DNA of 64,000 nucleotides, taken from NCBI RefSeq assembly GCF_026914185.1, contig NC_070562.1, positions 2,170,001 through 2,234,000 on the forward strand, read 5' to 3'. Within the stretch, counting starts at the first letter, position 1. Each line of letters begins with the position of its first letter. Source of the DNA: Puccinia triticina. Lineage: Eukaryota; Basidiomycota; Pucciniomycetes; Pucciniales; Pucciniaceae. The notes under the pieces are model-generated. The model did no database searches, was not told where the DNA came from, and saw only the letters and a list, made by a program, of their open reading frames with translations. The position numbers and the translations under genes were made by a program. Shown piece by piece: positions 10,600 to 21,236 of this stretch.

Positions 10600-11060
10600 C
10601 GACTCTCTCTATGTTACCGGTGGCATTGTGCGTTGCACATTGCGTCCCGCTACTACGAGCAAGCGGGAAAAACCTGCCAGTTTCATCTTGCCGCGGACGG
10701 TTGCACGCGGTAGTTGTGCTGGGGTGCCGGACATATGGCATGCATTGTTTTGGCCGTGTGGTTTATGAGCCACTGTGCATTGGCCGTCTATTCTGGCCAC
10801 CCCATTTGGTGGACGTGCTGAAAGCCACCAACTAACGTCGGCTGCTTCCATCTGATGACGTGGAATTCGGACGGCAGATTGGGCAAGGGGGTGGAAGACG
10901 GCTTCATGAAGCCATCGTGGGGCCTGGCACGGGGCCCGTGACTGGGCCGTATGATGTTGCGGGGGAGGTCCTGTCGTGAGACGTAAAGGATCAGCCCGTC
11001 CCCAGACGTTCTAGTGCAACCGGGGTGTACATCCCGGAGTATGTCCCAGGTGGCATGAGC
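10600..11060. other. GC-rich segment, no gene recognised
   Basis: Base composition rises sharply compared with the surrounding AT-rich DNA. Open frames exist on both strands (10609-10851 minus, 10611-10835 plus, 10788-11108 minus), but none shows a family motif, a signal peptide or splice support. It may be cargo of the 8116-11146 element. Confidence 0.3.
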
Positions 11061-11772
11061 CACTTCAAAGTCGCTCCCTGCGGGAGGGTCCGCGTTGTGG
11101 CCAGCCACAGCAAGCCTCCCACCAGGGGGGACTTGTGTTAAGTTAGGTTGAAGTGTACATCCCTTGACTGTTTAAGGCCAGGCACAACAATCTTTGCATT
11201 GACCTACCACTATTTGTTCGAGATAGAAGTTTGCTTGGCAATCCACTTTGGCTGTTGCTCTCACCTGGTACTTGCTGCGGGCCACTTTTTGGCAGTTCCC
11301 CGCAGCAAGTGTGGGAAGTGAGGCAGCAAGGATGATTCCTTTGCTGACCCCAACCAGGGAAGAGAAAGAGGTCTGAAGGTTTCTATTCCCGGCAAACATC
11401 AGAAAGTGGGGGTTCAGGCGCAAGCCCAACCCCTGTCATGACAGGCGGGTGGGTGGTGTCTAAAAGTTCGCAACTCTGAAGCAAGCATCACACTGGTGAT
11501 CTAAGGTGGGGGGAGGAGCTTGCAGCTAACTTATCAAAGTCCCTCCCCATGTGGGAGGTCAGAGTTCGGAGTTCGGGTGGTGGTCCGGGGGGTGACTCAT
11601 TTGGGTGGAGCTTAAGTTTGGCTGGTGGCGAAGCCACCCCTCCCGCAGAGAGGGACTTATGGCTAAAGCGACTGTTTGGGTGGGAGACCACCCACCAAAA
11701 AGTGATGGAAAATCACTCTTTGAATTTTGTAGCCTGCAGCTTCAACGCTGCCCCCCCCATTATCGGAACTTA

Positions 11773-12065
11773 GAGCATCCTTACCGGTCAAGCTATGTTG
11801 GCGCAAGTTTTGACTTGCAGCTGTTGCAAACTAAGTTAGCGACAGCGATTCAGCCATATTGGTTTGGCTTGCGCGGGGTGGAGCTGAGTGGTGGGCGCGG
11901 GAAATGGCAGTTAGCTTTGAGCTAACCGTCACTAAATGTAGTGACGGTTAGCTGAAATTCAAGCTTCCCACTAATTTAGCTTGGGCTTAGCTACACCCGG
12001 TGTGGTTGAGATTGGTGGCTAAACTAGCTAATTTCGAGCTAAACTAGTCACCGGTAAGGATGCTC
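11773..12065. mobile_element. Harbinger/Tourist-like MITE
   Basis: The ends GAGCATCCTTACCGGT and ACCGGTAAGGATGCTC are perfect inverse copies, flanked on both sides by TTA (11770-11772 and 12066-12068). A 3-bp TTA duplication is the signature of PIF/Harbinger. The 293-bp interior includes a further hairpin around 11925-11955 (GCTAACCGTCAC / GTGACGGTTAGC). Non-coding. Confidence 0.85.
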
Positions 12066-12307
12066 TTAAGCTGCTTTATACTTTGTTGATTTTTTGAGCT
12101 CATCACATCAACATCACATTTTCCAAGTTTTTTTCGATAAATTTTTGTAAAGCCCACCCATACTCAAGACGGCGGTCTTCACAGGCGGTGCCTGGCCCCG
12201 CAGGCCTGTGCGGGTCAAGTTTTTGTTTCTCTTATTTTGGCTTTGCTTGTCTGCTATACTTTTTCCTTTGAAAATCTGAGCTGACAGGAAGGAAGATGAG
12301 GTGCAGG

Positions 12308-12964
12308 CAAACTTAACACAAGCGTACCCTCCTCGGGGGAGCGTAGCGACCTCTGAAGGAGGGACTTGCCTCTAAAGTCGCATGTCTGGCCCTACAGAAT
12401 CAAGACAAATGGCAGGGAGGACAATGGCAGGGAGGACCCTACGCTCCCCAATTTTCCCCAATATCACCCTCTAGACTTCCAAATCTCTCCTTGCCTTTGG
12501 CACCATTACAATCACCAGCTTCTTAGCTTATTTTCCCCCACTTCAAACTCCCCCATATGCATCCCCCCTTGTAAGAAACGTCCTGTAAATGTTGTTACAT
12601 GGTGGATTTCTGTACCCAATCCCCCCCTTCGAGCCCGCGCGGGCTCAGGGAATTTCAAATTTTGAGCTCAAAAACCGCTGGATCACCTCTCCAGAACCAC
12701 TTCACAGTAGGTGGAGTGGGCTAGTAATTATGTGTGTCAGCTAGGTAAAAAACTCTGAAATTGAAGCTGAGATTGCAGGCTACAAGTCTGTCTACTCAGA
12801 TTTTTTTTAAACTAAAAACTACATTTTTAAAAACATTTTGAAAAGAAAATATGTGTTTTTTTGCCATAAACTCTCGAGTCTGTAGGGCCAGTGGTGTGAC
12901 TTTAGAGGTAAGCCTCTCCTTCGGAGACGCTTCGCGCCTCCTCGGAGAGGCTTTGTTAAGCTCG
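12308..12964. mobile_element. Mutator-like MITE nested in 11526-13164
   Basis: TIRs of about 100 bp: CTTAACACAAG...CTCTAAAGTCGCA...GGCCCTACAGA at the left against the inverse copy at 12875-12964. Each has a GC-rich internal hairpin. The exact 9-mer AGGTGCAGG flanks both ends (12299-12307 and 12965-12973). The centre is 450 bp of AT-rich DNA without a gene. Confidence 0.85.
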
Positions 12965-13499
12965 AGGTGCAGGTGCATCTGTCGATGCTCGGGACCTCAT
13001 ATGTAGCTCGCATAACGAGCGAGCTACAGGCTCTCAAAGTTGAACCAGGATTTTGCCTCATGGTCTCAGGCGAGCACCCCCACTTTGGGTCGAAGTCCCT
13101 CCCTGCGGTCGGCGGCACTCTGCTCCCCACTCAGCCCCGCAGAGGAGGGACTTTGTTAAGTTAGAGCCTGCAGCGGAGTGCTCTATGGCTACTCCCTCGT
13201 CGGGGTTCATATATGGAATCCCGCCTTTGCTGGCGAAGCATGCGCATAGCGCGAAGCTCCGGCTCGATCACCCAGGTGCCCTACGCTTAGCCGCCTCCAT
13301 GGACAGGGGGAACTCGTCGGTTCCCTCCTCGATCCCCTGCAATCTACGAGGCCAGTCACGTCGGGTTGATCAGTTGAGTTCGAATGAGACAGCTTGGTCC
13401 AACTTCAAACGCATGACAAGGGCATCAGTGATCACAGTCTCGATGTCATTACTTTCGCGTTTTGTTAACAGCTGATAACAATGTTCAAATTGGACGGAA

Positions 13500-13970
13500 A
13501 TACTTAAAGCCTCACATCATCATTTGTCTTTCGCCCATCCATACTATCAACATATCTTATCTTACTCTACTGAACCCTTCGTAATCCCTTCATTAAGTAT
13601 CTGTTTCTTCTTGTTTTACTGTTTTCTGTTCAGTCTTATTCATCAATCGTTCGTTGTGCTTGATTCTCGAATCATCAACTTAACCCGCGCTCTCCTCAAC
13701 ATCATCAACATCACCGACACACCAAACTCCTGGCTTCATCAAGCTCATCCGGTCGCATTTCCGCCGGGTTGATTCCTCCACAAGCACACTCACTCTCTTC
13801 AACCTTGATTGACGCGTCTTTTCAGGTAAGCAAAATTTCCAACCAACCCAGGAGGTTCAACCCTTTTGCTGATAGTCACTAAAAACACATCTTCTACATT
13901 CATTCGCGTTGCTACATTTGCTGCTCTTTCAGGCTAAGCAGGAATCAATCATTTCAACCTTTCCGCGGCA
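13500..13970 (+). promoter_or_regulatory. Promoter and 5'UTR of the Axl2-like gene, with intron
   Basis: The region is pyrimidine-rich, as in many fungal promoters. A consensus intron (GTAAGC at 13826 to CTTTCAG ending at 13932, 107 bp) lies before the start codon, and the bases after it lead to GCGGCAATG. I see no TATA box that stands out. The transcription start is probably in the CT-rich stretch before 13800, by inference only. Confidence 0.5.
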
Positions 13971-16900
13971 ATGTGCGCAATCATGAAGCGGGCGCTTCAG
14001 TTACTTTGCTTATCAGCTCTTCTCCCCACGTGCTTGTCCGCACCATCCGCTACAAATGCCCCCCTTGTCGTCTATCCGATTCGCAGTCAGCGGCCTCCAG
14101 TAGCGCGCGTCGGCCATTCTTTCTCTTGGTCTTTGCTCCCCGGCACTTTCAACACCTCAACTGGCACCAATGGAATGACATTCAAGGTGGAAAATCTCCC
14201 CTCATGGGCCACATTCGTACCCGAAACGCAAACTTTCAGTGGTACACCCACCAGCTCCGACTTGGGTTTTACCACAGTCACAGTCCGGGCGTACAACTCG
14301 GCTAACACGGGGTCAGCATCTGATACACTTCGCTTGCTCGTAGCCAACGGCCAATCAGCAACCGTCAAACTACCCCTTCAAAGTCAGCTGGGAAATGGGG
14401 CCGTCTTAGGATCCGCCAAATTTGATCATTCCACGCAAGGCATCAGTGTCCCGCCCAATTGGTCCTGGTCTGTTGGACTGCTTCGGGATACTTTTGTTGC
14501 CGACCACAAGACTGGGATTTACTACACTGCATATGAAGCAGGCACAACCAGTTTACCAAGCTGGATCAAATTCAATGCCGCTACCGCTACTTTCGATGGA
14601 GTCAGTCCTAATGAACAGAAGGACACTCTAATCGTCGTGTATGGCAGTGACTACTTTGGCTACGGTGATGTTCAGCAAACCTTCAGAATTACGGTATCTG
14701 CACATCTCCTCGATCTACTGGCGCCACTTCCTGCTCTCAATGCGACTGCCCAAAGTATTGTCAATTACACGATTCCCTTTGATGCATTTACAATCGATGG
14801 GGCTCCCAAGAATTCCTCAGCAACAATCAGCGCTCAAGTCGATTTATCTCAAACCCCATTTCTCACCTACGACCCAGTCCATTTTTCGATCAGCGGAACT
14901 TTACCGGCATCTCTTGCTCCATCCGCCACCGTCTCGATCCCCATCATCTTTTCCACCCCTACTTGTCACAACGTCGTTTCGACCGAGCTCTCCTTGCTAG
15001 TGGTATCTGGACTTTTCACCGCACCAGTCTTACCCCCCTTATACATCCATCCAGGAGAGAACTTCAGCCTTAATTTGTCCCAGTACACTTCAAACCTCAA
15101 TGCCACTTACTCTCTCGGAAGCATTACACCTTCAAGCGTCAGTTCATGGCTCCAATTCAACAGTCATCCGTTGATGATCTTGGGCAAAGCACCATCGACG
15201 TTAGAAAGCAAGGCCCAGAAAATCGATATTGCTTTAGAGGCCTCTGGATTGAATGGGGCGAGGTCAACTGCTCATTTGCCGGTGATTTTTGCCACGGAAT
15301 CGAACAAGGATGGCAACTACTACATGAAGTCTGGCCTTCGGGCTGGAGTGAAGTTGTGGTTGATAATCATTTTCGGTACTTTGGGTGGTATTATGTTGTT
15401 GATTTTAATCATGAGAACATGTCGTAATCATTGCTCCGCGGACGGCAAACGAGAAAGCTTTCAAGATGTCTACCACCCATACTACACCTATGCAACTGGC
15501 AAAAACGGGGAGAAATCTTCTGACAGTCCAATGAAGGGGACTCCTTACAGCGCAGGCGATACATTGATCGACGCTCGCTCTCCCGCCTGGACCTCAAAAG
15601 CTGGCATTGGAGGGCCAATGATGGCAATAACTCAAACCGAATTGAGTATTGCTGGAGCCGAACCTGTTCCGCAGTCTGGCTTCAAGCGCCTGGACGTTTT
15701 CAATGTTTTCACAAAGCCATCCGCCAATCGCACCTTCTCGCCAACCCAACCACCATCCCTCCAAGGATTGGGAATCGCTGAATCAAATTACCGAGTTGTC
15801 CATGTCGGTACCGAGTCTGGATCAAAGCCCACTGAGGAGGCAGAGGTGGATTGGCGCTCTGGCTCTGAAGATTCTGGCAGTAGAGGAACGGACGCGGGCG
15901 TCAATGCAGCATCATCATCCGAAGGTCAAAGATCAAGCTGGAATACAACCGGCAGCTCCAGCCTTTTCTATTCTGATACTCAAGGCGATGGGAGCGATCT
16001 TGGCTCCTCTCGAAGCGGCAGGTGGTTAGAAACTCCTTCGGGATCTACACCCAGACGGCGCAAGGATTTCGTTCCCAGTCCCAGATTAAGGAACCAAGAC
16101 TTTTCCTCACCCTCTGCATCATCGGCGGAAGACGTCGATATGGGCACTATTCGGATGGTCGTCAATGATGGTACCAGCTCTAGCCCAGCCCGTTCGATGA
16201 CTGATGAGGACGTTAAAGCTTGTTCCGAATCGATTGGAGCCATCAAAACCGCCAGTTATCGTCGGATCACTGCTGACTACTCATCCGCCTCCGGTTTAGG
16301 GTCAAGTGAACCCAGCTCTGGTGCGCATCGCCCAAAGCTCATTCCTTTCCAGGGTAGACACATTCCAAGGGATGAAGACTCGCTTACTTCGTCTGCATCC
16401 GACGATCAATCCTCCGCAGCCAATCCCAGTGGCCCAGACTCCCACCTCCGGTTGAGCCGTCCAAATGAGCCTGATATTACTCGACGTCAAAGACTGAGCA
16501 TACAATCGGATCAATATAGGTTTGAGCCGAGCACATCCAAGCCTGGATCTCCTGCCACATCAGCTATATTTTTTGCTCCTTCAGATCAACCCAGATTTCA
16601 AACCTCTAAGCCGTCCCCCTTATCCAACAACTATGCCAATGGTGTAACCAGCGCCGTTCGCTCGCATAGCCCATTGTATGAATCACATACAGCCGAAAGC
16701 TTTAATGAAAGTTCAAACCCGCTCGAAGGTCTTTCTGATCGCAGTCCCGTAGGAGAATCGGCGGTTTTCAGCATTGGAGTTGGGGAGCCATTCCACATGA
16801 CACCCAGTGTGAAGCCTCAAACAACCATCGGAGCTGATGGGTTAGAGCATAGCCTGGCTCTCGGCGATGTTCATACCTATTACGCCTTGACGGATTACCC

Positions 16901-17274
16901 GACTCAACCGGAGTTGGATCGCAAACAACTGCCAGACTGGCTGCATTTCGATGCCAGTGAATGTGAAGTAAGTAAATTTATCACTTAGGTGATAACCATT
17001 GATATGCCGTGACTAATGCAATGCTTCTCCGTTCTAGATTTGGGGAATTCCGCGTAAAATCGACGCCGGTCCGATTTCGATTCAGATCATCGAGAGCAAG
17101 CCATTCTCCCGTGTTAATAAATCACCCACAGATCCATCGAATTCTATTGATTCACCTGCGCTTGGTCGTCAAAGAGAAGTTGAAGACGTTGTAGCCCGAT
17201 TCACATTGGATGTTGTCGATAAAAGCTCTTTCCAAGGTTCATCTCACGGCAATGTAACCACGGTTACGTTTTAA
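13971..17274 (+). CDS. Axl2-like cadherin/dystroglycan-domain membrane protein
   Basis: Two coding exons, 13971-16967 and 17038-17274, joined in phase 0 across a 70-bp intron (GTAAGTAAATTT...TTCTAG with a CTAAT branch-like site). They give about 1077 residues. Residues 1-25 form a signal peptide; a second ATG at 13983 would also fit. About 430 residues of extracellular CADG-type Ig-like modules follow (motifs LPSWATF...FSGTPTSSD and LPSWIKF...FDGVSP), with many N-glycosylation sequons. A transmembrane helix lies at about 459-484 (LWLIIIFGTLGGIMLLILI), then a long Ser-rich cytoplasmic tail. The tail ends in another LPDWLHF...WGIPRKIDAG module completed only by exon 2. The architecture matches yeast Axl2/Bud10, which marks bud sites and organises septins. 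That role here is inferred from family. Confidence 0.8.
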
Positions 17275-17976
17275 CCTGAGTCTTTTGATTGACAGTCCCC
17301 CAGAAATATCTCCGACAGTTTTCATTTTTTAAATTCTTCAACTTTGTAGCGTAATAATTTGTAAGATGCTAAGCAAAATCATGATTGTATTGTTTTTTTC
17401 TTTGATAACTATGCCCAGCCATGATCACTCGTTTTTTTTAAACCTTGGTTCAGAAGAATTCAGTTGACACTTAATCTTCCCCAGCTTTTGTCATCTCTAC
17501 ATCTGTTTATTTCTCACGTGGATTTAATCATCTTTTAATTTAACCCAGTTCATGTCACCTCAAGTTCTCTTTACCAAGCGCTGGCTTTTTCGCGGTTAGT
17601 TTTTGCTGAAGCATATTCATGTGCATATGCCAACATGTTGAAATATTTTCCAACATAGGGGATCTGGCCATGAGAATCTGAAATGAATCAGGCACCTAAG
17701 CAGATTTGTAAGTCAACCTCTTTAAATGAATATGTAAGCTTTGAGGTCCCACCCCTCAGCTGATCGCAGTCGCCAACGACAAGTTTGCTCTCAGTCTTAT
17801 AGCCGTATCCTCAACAGAAATGCAGCCTGAACGGTGAATGTACAAGGTCTTCAGTCTTGACTTACCTATGAGATGCAGGGTCATAGACTCATGCGAACTT
17901 AACAAAGCCTCTCGAACGGGGGTGTAAAGAACGCGGCCCTTTTCACTTCAAAACCTGATTTGGAACTTTTCTCCAA
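17275..17976. other. Axl2-like 3' flank, no gene seen
   Basis: AT-rich downstream region containing the probable 3'UTR and terminator of the Axl2-like gene. A fragment AACTTAACAAAGCCTCTC at 17896-17913 resembles the outer end of the Mutator-like TIR family but has no partner nearby. Confidence 0.4.
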
Positions 17977-17978
17977 TA

Positions 17979-18177
17979 GGGGGGTTCACAATTGAAATTT
18001 GTAAAACTCTAGGACCCATTTTAACCTGTTTATGAACATATTTTTAAAAAGTTGATAAATTGCACTGATTGATCAGTCACACCTTTTTCTGGATATCTTG
18101 CCAAAATTGGAAAATTATGTTCATAAAGGCCTTAAATTGGCCTCCAAAGTTTTATAAAATTCAATTGTGAACCCCCC
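17979..18177. mobile_element. Mariner-like MITE
   Basis: The ends are GGGGGGTTCACAATTGAA and its inverse TTCAATTGTGAACCCCCC, extending to about 30 bp with few mismatches, flanked by TA on both sides (17977-17978 and 18178-18179). A TA duplication points to Tc1/mariner. 199 bp, non-coding. Confidence 0.8.
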
Positions 18178-18840
18178 TAATGTACGATTTTTAACGTGTA
18201 ATATAACTTCTTTTGAATTTTAAATTTGTAACAAAGATTTTGGAATGATAAGGTAGATAACAAAATAAATCTCTTAAAGAAAAAGGAAATTACAGCGCCT
18301 TCTTTGAATATATATAGGAAAATAACTTTTTAGAATTTGAGGGAACATCTTGGAATATAGAATTTATCTTGTATGATCGGTCCTTTGTTGTCATCTAATG
18401 AGCGCATCTCTTGATCCGTGCGCGTCGCGTAGAAACTTTTCGTAGATAATAGATGTTTTGACTTTTTGTTTCATGGTTTCCGACCCGTGTTTGACAGGGG
18501 GCGTCCAGGGTGTTGTCATGAGCTGTCATGTGTATTCTCTTGAGTATTCTCTTGAAGGAGTTGTTGTGTATTGTATGTATTTAGTTCATGCTGAGAGCCA
18601 AACGGTCAGGACTCGAGAGATGTCAGTTGTTAATCATCTACATATCAGAAATTCATGTCCCTTGAGACATTTGTAATTTTCCCATAAACCTCGGTACATA
18701 GCCGTGTTCCTGTTGGTCCATTCAGGTCCATTCCCGTCTAATTTCCTCCCCAAAGCCCTTGGAGTGAACATAAATACCAGTCGTTCTTGTTTACCAGCCA
18801 GAAAGTTATCATACAGCTAGTGAGATTGACGGCCCTCAAA

Positions 18841-20708
18841 ATGACTGCACCCAAAACCACAAAAAAGAGAATTGATGGCGGATTGGATGTCCAGTTATTT
18901 CATAGTCGGCTCGAGTTCTTCATCAAGTCTTGGATGGTCTGTACATTCTTCTGGGCTTTTGTGATGGAGGAGCATTGATTGATTCCTTTCTCATGTTTAC
19001 ATCCATCATGTTTTTTGTTTTGTTTCTCCAGGGTGCTGGCGGGCCTGGTACGGAAAAATTACGATCATGCGGAGGGATCCTGTTGGGCGAATCTTCTCCG
19101 CGCGGGGAAAACAACGCACTGCATGTTTTTCTTTTCGGAGATTTACTGCTCGAAACGTTGATGTTTATCACCCCCACCGCCGTCACGATGATTTGTTCAC
19201 CCAAACAAGCAGGTATCATTGCGCCTCTAACCAAGCCTCACCAGGATCAATTTGTGTCAAGTGTTGGCTTCAATGTTGATGTGAGAATGATTGTCAAGAT
19301 TGCACGCTCAAACTGGAAGAAATACCTACTGGCTTCCGTAGAAGGCGTAATTTCAACATCAGAAGAAATCGGTTGCATGTCAGAAGATAGTAATTTTGGT
19401 GCAAGTCCCAGTTCACAAGGGTTTCTTGTTTATCTTTGCTGTTGCTTACCCTCCCCATTGAACTTCCGCGCAGAAATGGCGGTCGTTTTTGGAGAGCCAG
19501 GGGAAAGAGGAATTAATTGATGAGGCCACTATCATTTCAGATGAGGTCTCCGTGATCTTAGCAACCAAGCGCACTCAAGAAATAGTAAGTTTGTTTTGCT
19601 TTTCTGGCCAACTGCATGCTGAGCTGTCTTTGTGACTAATGATAAGGCTATCTCCCTCAACTTGCCAATGTTACTCCAGAAACGTACGGGAATTGCTTGT
19701 AAAATCAGTCGGCAACTGATGTCACTTATGATCGATCAAATCATCAGTCTGATACGTAGCGGCGAAGAAATGTATGTTGTTCAAGTTACTTACTTGGAAT
19801 TCTTATTCAGTTGATCCTTAATCAAATTTGTGTTCGGAAATCATCAACAGAACAAATCAGGAAGTTGGAAAACTCATTCAGAACGAGAACCGTGGTGGTA
19901 GGATGAGGAAAGGATTGAATTTTGGGCCCGATGTAGGCATGGCGCTGAAAAAAGTTTCCCTGCCCCTTGGCATATCTTCCTGGCACCTGCTGACTCTACT
20001 TTTGCTCTTAACATAGTTTGATTGGAAAGACGTCCGTCTGCGCTGCATTCCCGTAGTTAGATCGAATGGTGCTTATAAGTTCACTCAGTCATCCCAGTTG
20101 GGTGCCATGCGACTTGGAAAAACGGGAATCTTTCTGGTTGGCTTGGGAATCCAATATAAATCTTATTGCTCGTATATACTTCGTACTCTAATGGTTGATC
20201 CACACCCAGTGAGCCCATGGTCCTTCCCCAAGATTGATGGGCACCGTATTGACATTCCATTGCCACCAGACACAACAAGAAAACTACAAATACTTGCTGG
20301 AATTGCATCAATTTGCTCTTGCAGAACTCAGAGCAGGGTTATCTGGCCATCAATTTTACAATTTAGTCTTCAGAAAAGCAAAATCCGACCGTCCCGAGCT
20401 TTGTCTTCCATTCAGCTTTGGAAACAGTGTAAGCTTCTCACACCGTTTGCTTGCAAAAAATAGAACAAAACCACAGCAGTACTAATCTTTCAATCCCATG
20501 TTTGATAACACTCCAACTCCGTATACTTAGGTTGGGGTAGATCCTAATAATCAATTGTTAAATTTGGAGAGAGACTGTTCCATAGTTTTGAAAAAAAATA
20601 TGGTGTTCAAATTGTTTCTAGGCTTCTTCAACATCAAAGATCCGTTTGACAGGAAAAAGAACTACTCCCTTCAGATTGCTGATATCGTCCTGATTGGCGA
20701 AAAATGCT
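18841..20708 (+). pseudogene. SPT16: SPT16 (FACT subunit) N-terminal copy, 3'-truncated
   Basis: Short exons with consensus introns encode, in order, the start MTAPKTTKKRIDGGLDVQLF, then ALHVFLFGDLLLETLMFITP near 19120, DEVSVILATKRTQEI near 19545, the helical KRTGIACKISRQLMSLMIDQ, and FDWKDVRLRCIPVVRSNGAY near 20020. TGIFLVGLGIQYKSYCSYIL near 20120, NYKYLLELHQFALAEL and VLKKNMVFKLFLGF near 20590 follow. These are successive blocks of the aminopeptidase-like N-terminal domain of SPT16, the FACT histone chaperone subunit. The reading phase is preserved across the introns I checked (20208-20270 for example). The dimerisation, middle and acidic domains are missing. Homology ends at about 20708, where Helitron-like DNA begins, so this is a truncated paralogue or pseudogene, not the full essential gene. 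Confidence 0.8.
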
Positions 20709-21236
20709 CTAGAATTATATGCGACAAGGGGAAGCCCCCAAATTTGGGGTTCCAGGGGGTGTTAAAGTCATAGGGGTTTGTAAATCACAGGAGGTGAAAG
20801 GCAAAAGGGTAATGTGACAGCTCAAAGGAAACATATTAAATTTTTCAAAACTTTGATGTTGCAATTCCTGGGTGACTATCTACAGAACAGGCATTCAGTC
20901 AAAGGAAAGCAAATTTGAAATGAAAACTTGGTAAGAAAAAAAATTAGTGCAAACTGGTGAAATAAATTCAATTTTAGTTGTGCTGGAAATACAATTGTTG
21001 GGCAAATTTTGATGAGGGGAATTCATAAACTCTGAACATGAGAAAGAAATTCTGTGTAGACAATGTTTTAAGTTTCATATGAAGCCTGGCCACTTTCAGG
21101 CTGATGAATCACTACCTTTGTATTTGGCTTGACTTGCTCCTTGAAAGTGCAACATAGAGCTGGCAATGACTAAAAACAGGTTCATGAAGCACAATACCAA
21201 CATTTCAAATTGTTTGGCCTTGAGATTTATTAATTG

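Larger units (their letters stand above)
8116..11146. mobile_element. Mutator-like hairpin-TIR element, 3.0 kb
   Basis: The ends form inverted repeats of about 90 bp that start CTAACTTAACACAAGTCCCC and contain a GC-rich hairpin ending GGGAGGGACTT (8116-8205 against 11060-11146). The same TIR family bounds the elements at 11526-13164, 12308-12964 and 42207-42725, which have 9-bp duplications. This copy lacks an obvious one (ATGATTTTT versus GTTGAAGTG), so it may be old or chimeric. The interior holds a hAT MITE, a minus-strand coding-like fragment and a GC-rich tract (10600-11060). No transposase was recognised. Confidence 0.6.
11526..13164. mobile_element. Mutator-like hairpin-TIR element, 1.6 kb
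   Basis: The left end reads CTAACTTATCAAAGTCCCTC and the right end is the inverse of CTAACTTAACAAAGTCCCTC. Each continues into a GC-rich hairpin closed by GAGGGACTT. The flanks are AGCTTGCAG (11517-11525) and AGCCTGCAG (13165-13173), a 9-bp duplication with one change. It contains a Harbinger MITE (11773-12065) and a second member of its own family (12308-12964). No transposase was recognised, so it is non-autonomous. Confidence 0.75.

Noticed and set aside
8107..11155. 9-bp duplication for the 3-kb Mutator-like element
   Set aside because: ATGATTTTT and GTTGAAGTG do not match; the element is called on TIR similarity alone.
17896..17913. Mutator-like TIR end upstream of the SPT16 copy
   Set aside because: Only 18 bp match and no partner or duplication is present; recorded only as a fragment.
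20709..20712. CTAG as a certain Helitron 3' end
   Set aside because: The hairpin upstream is suggestive, but the neighbouring base is not the T expected for A-T insertion, so the boundary was kept tentative.
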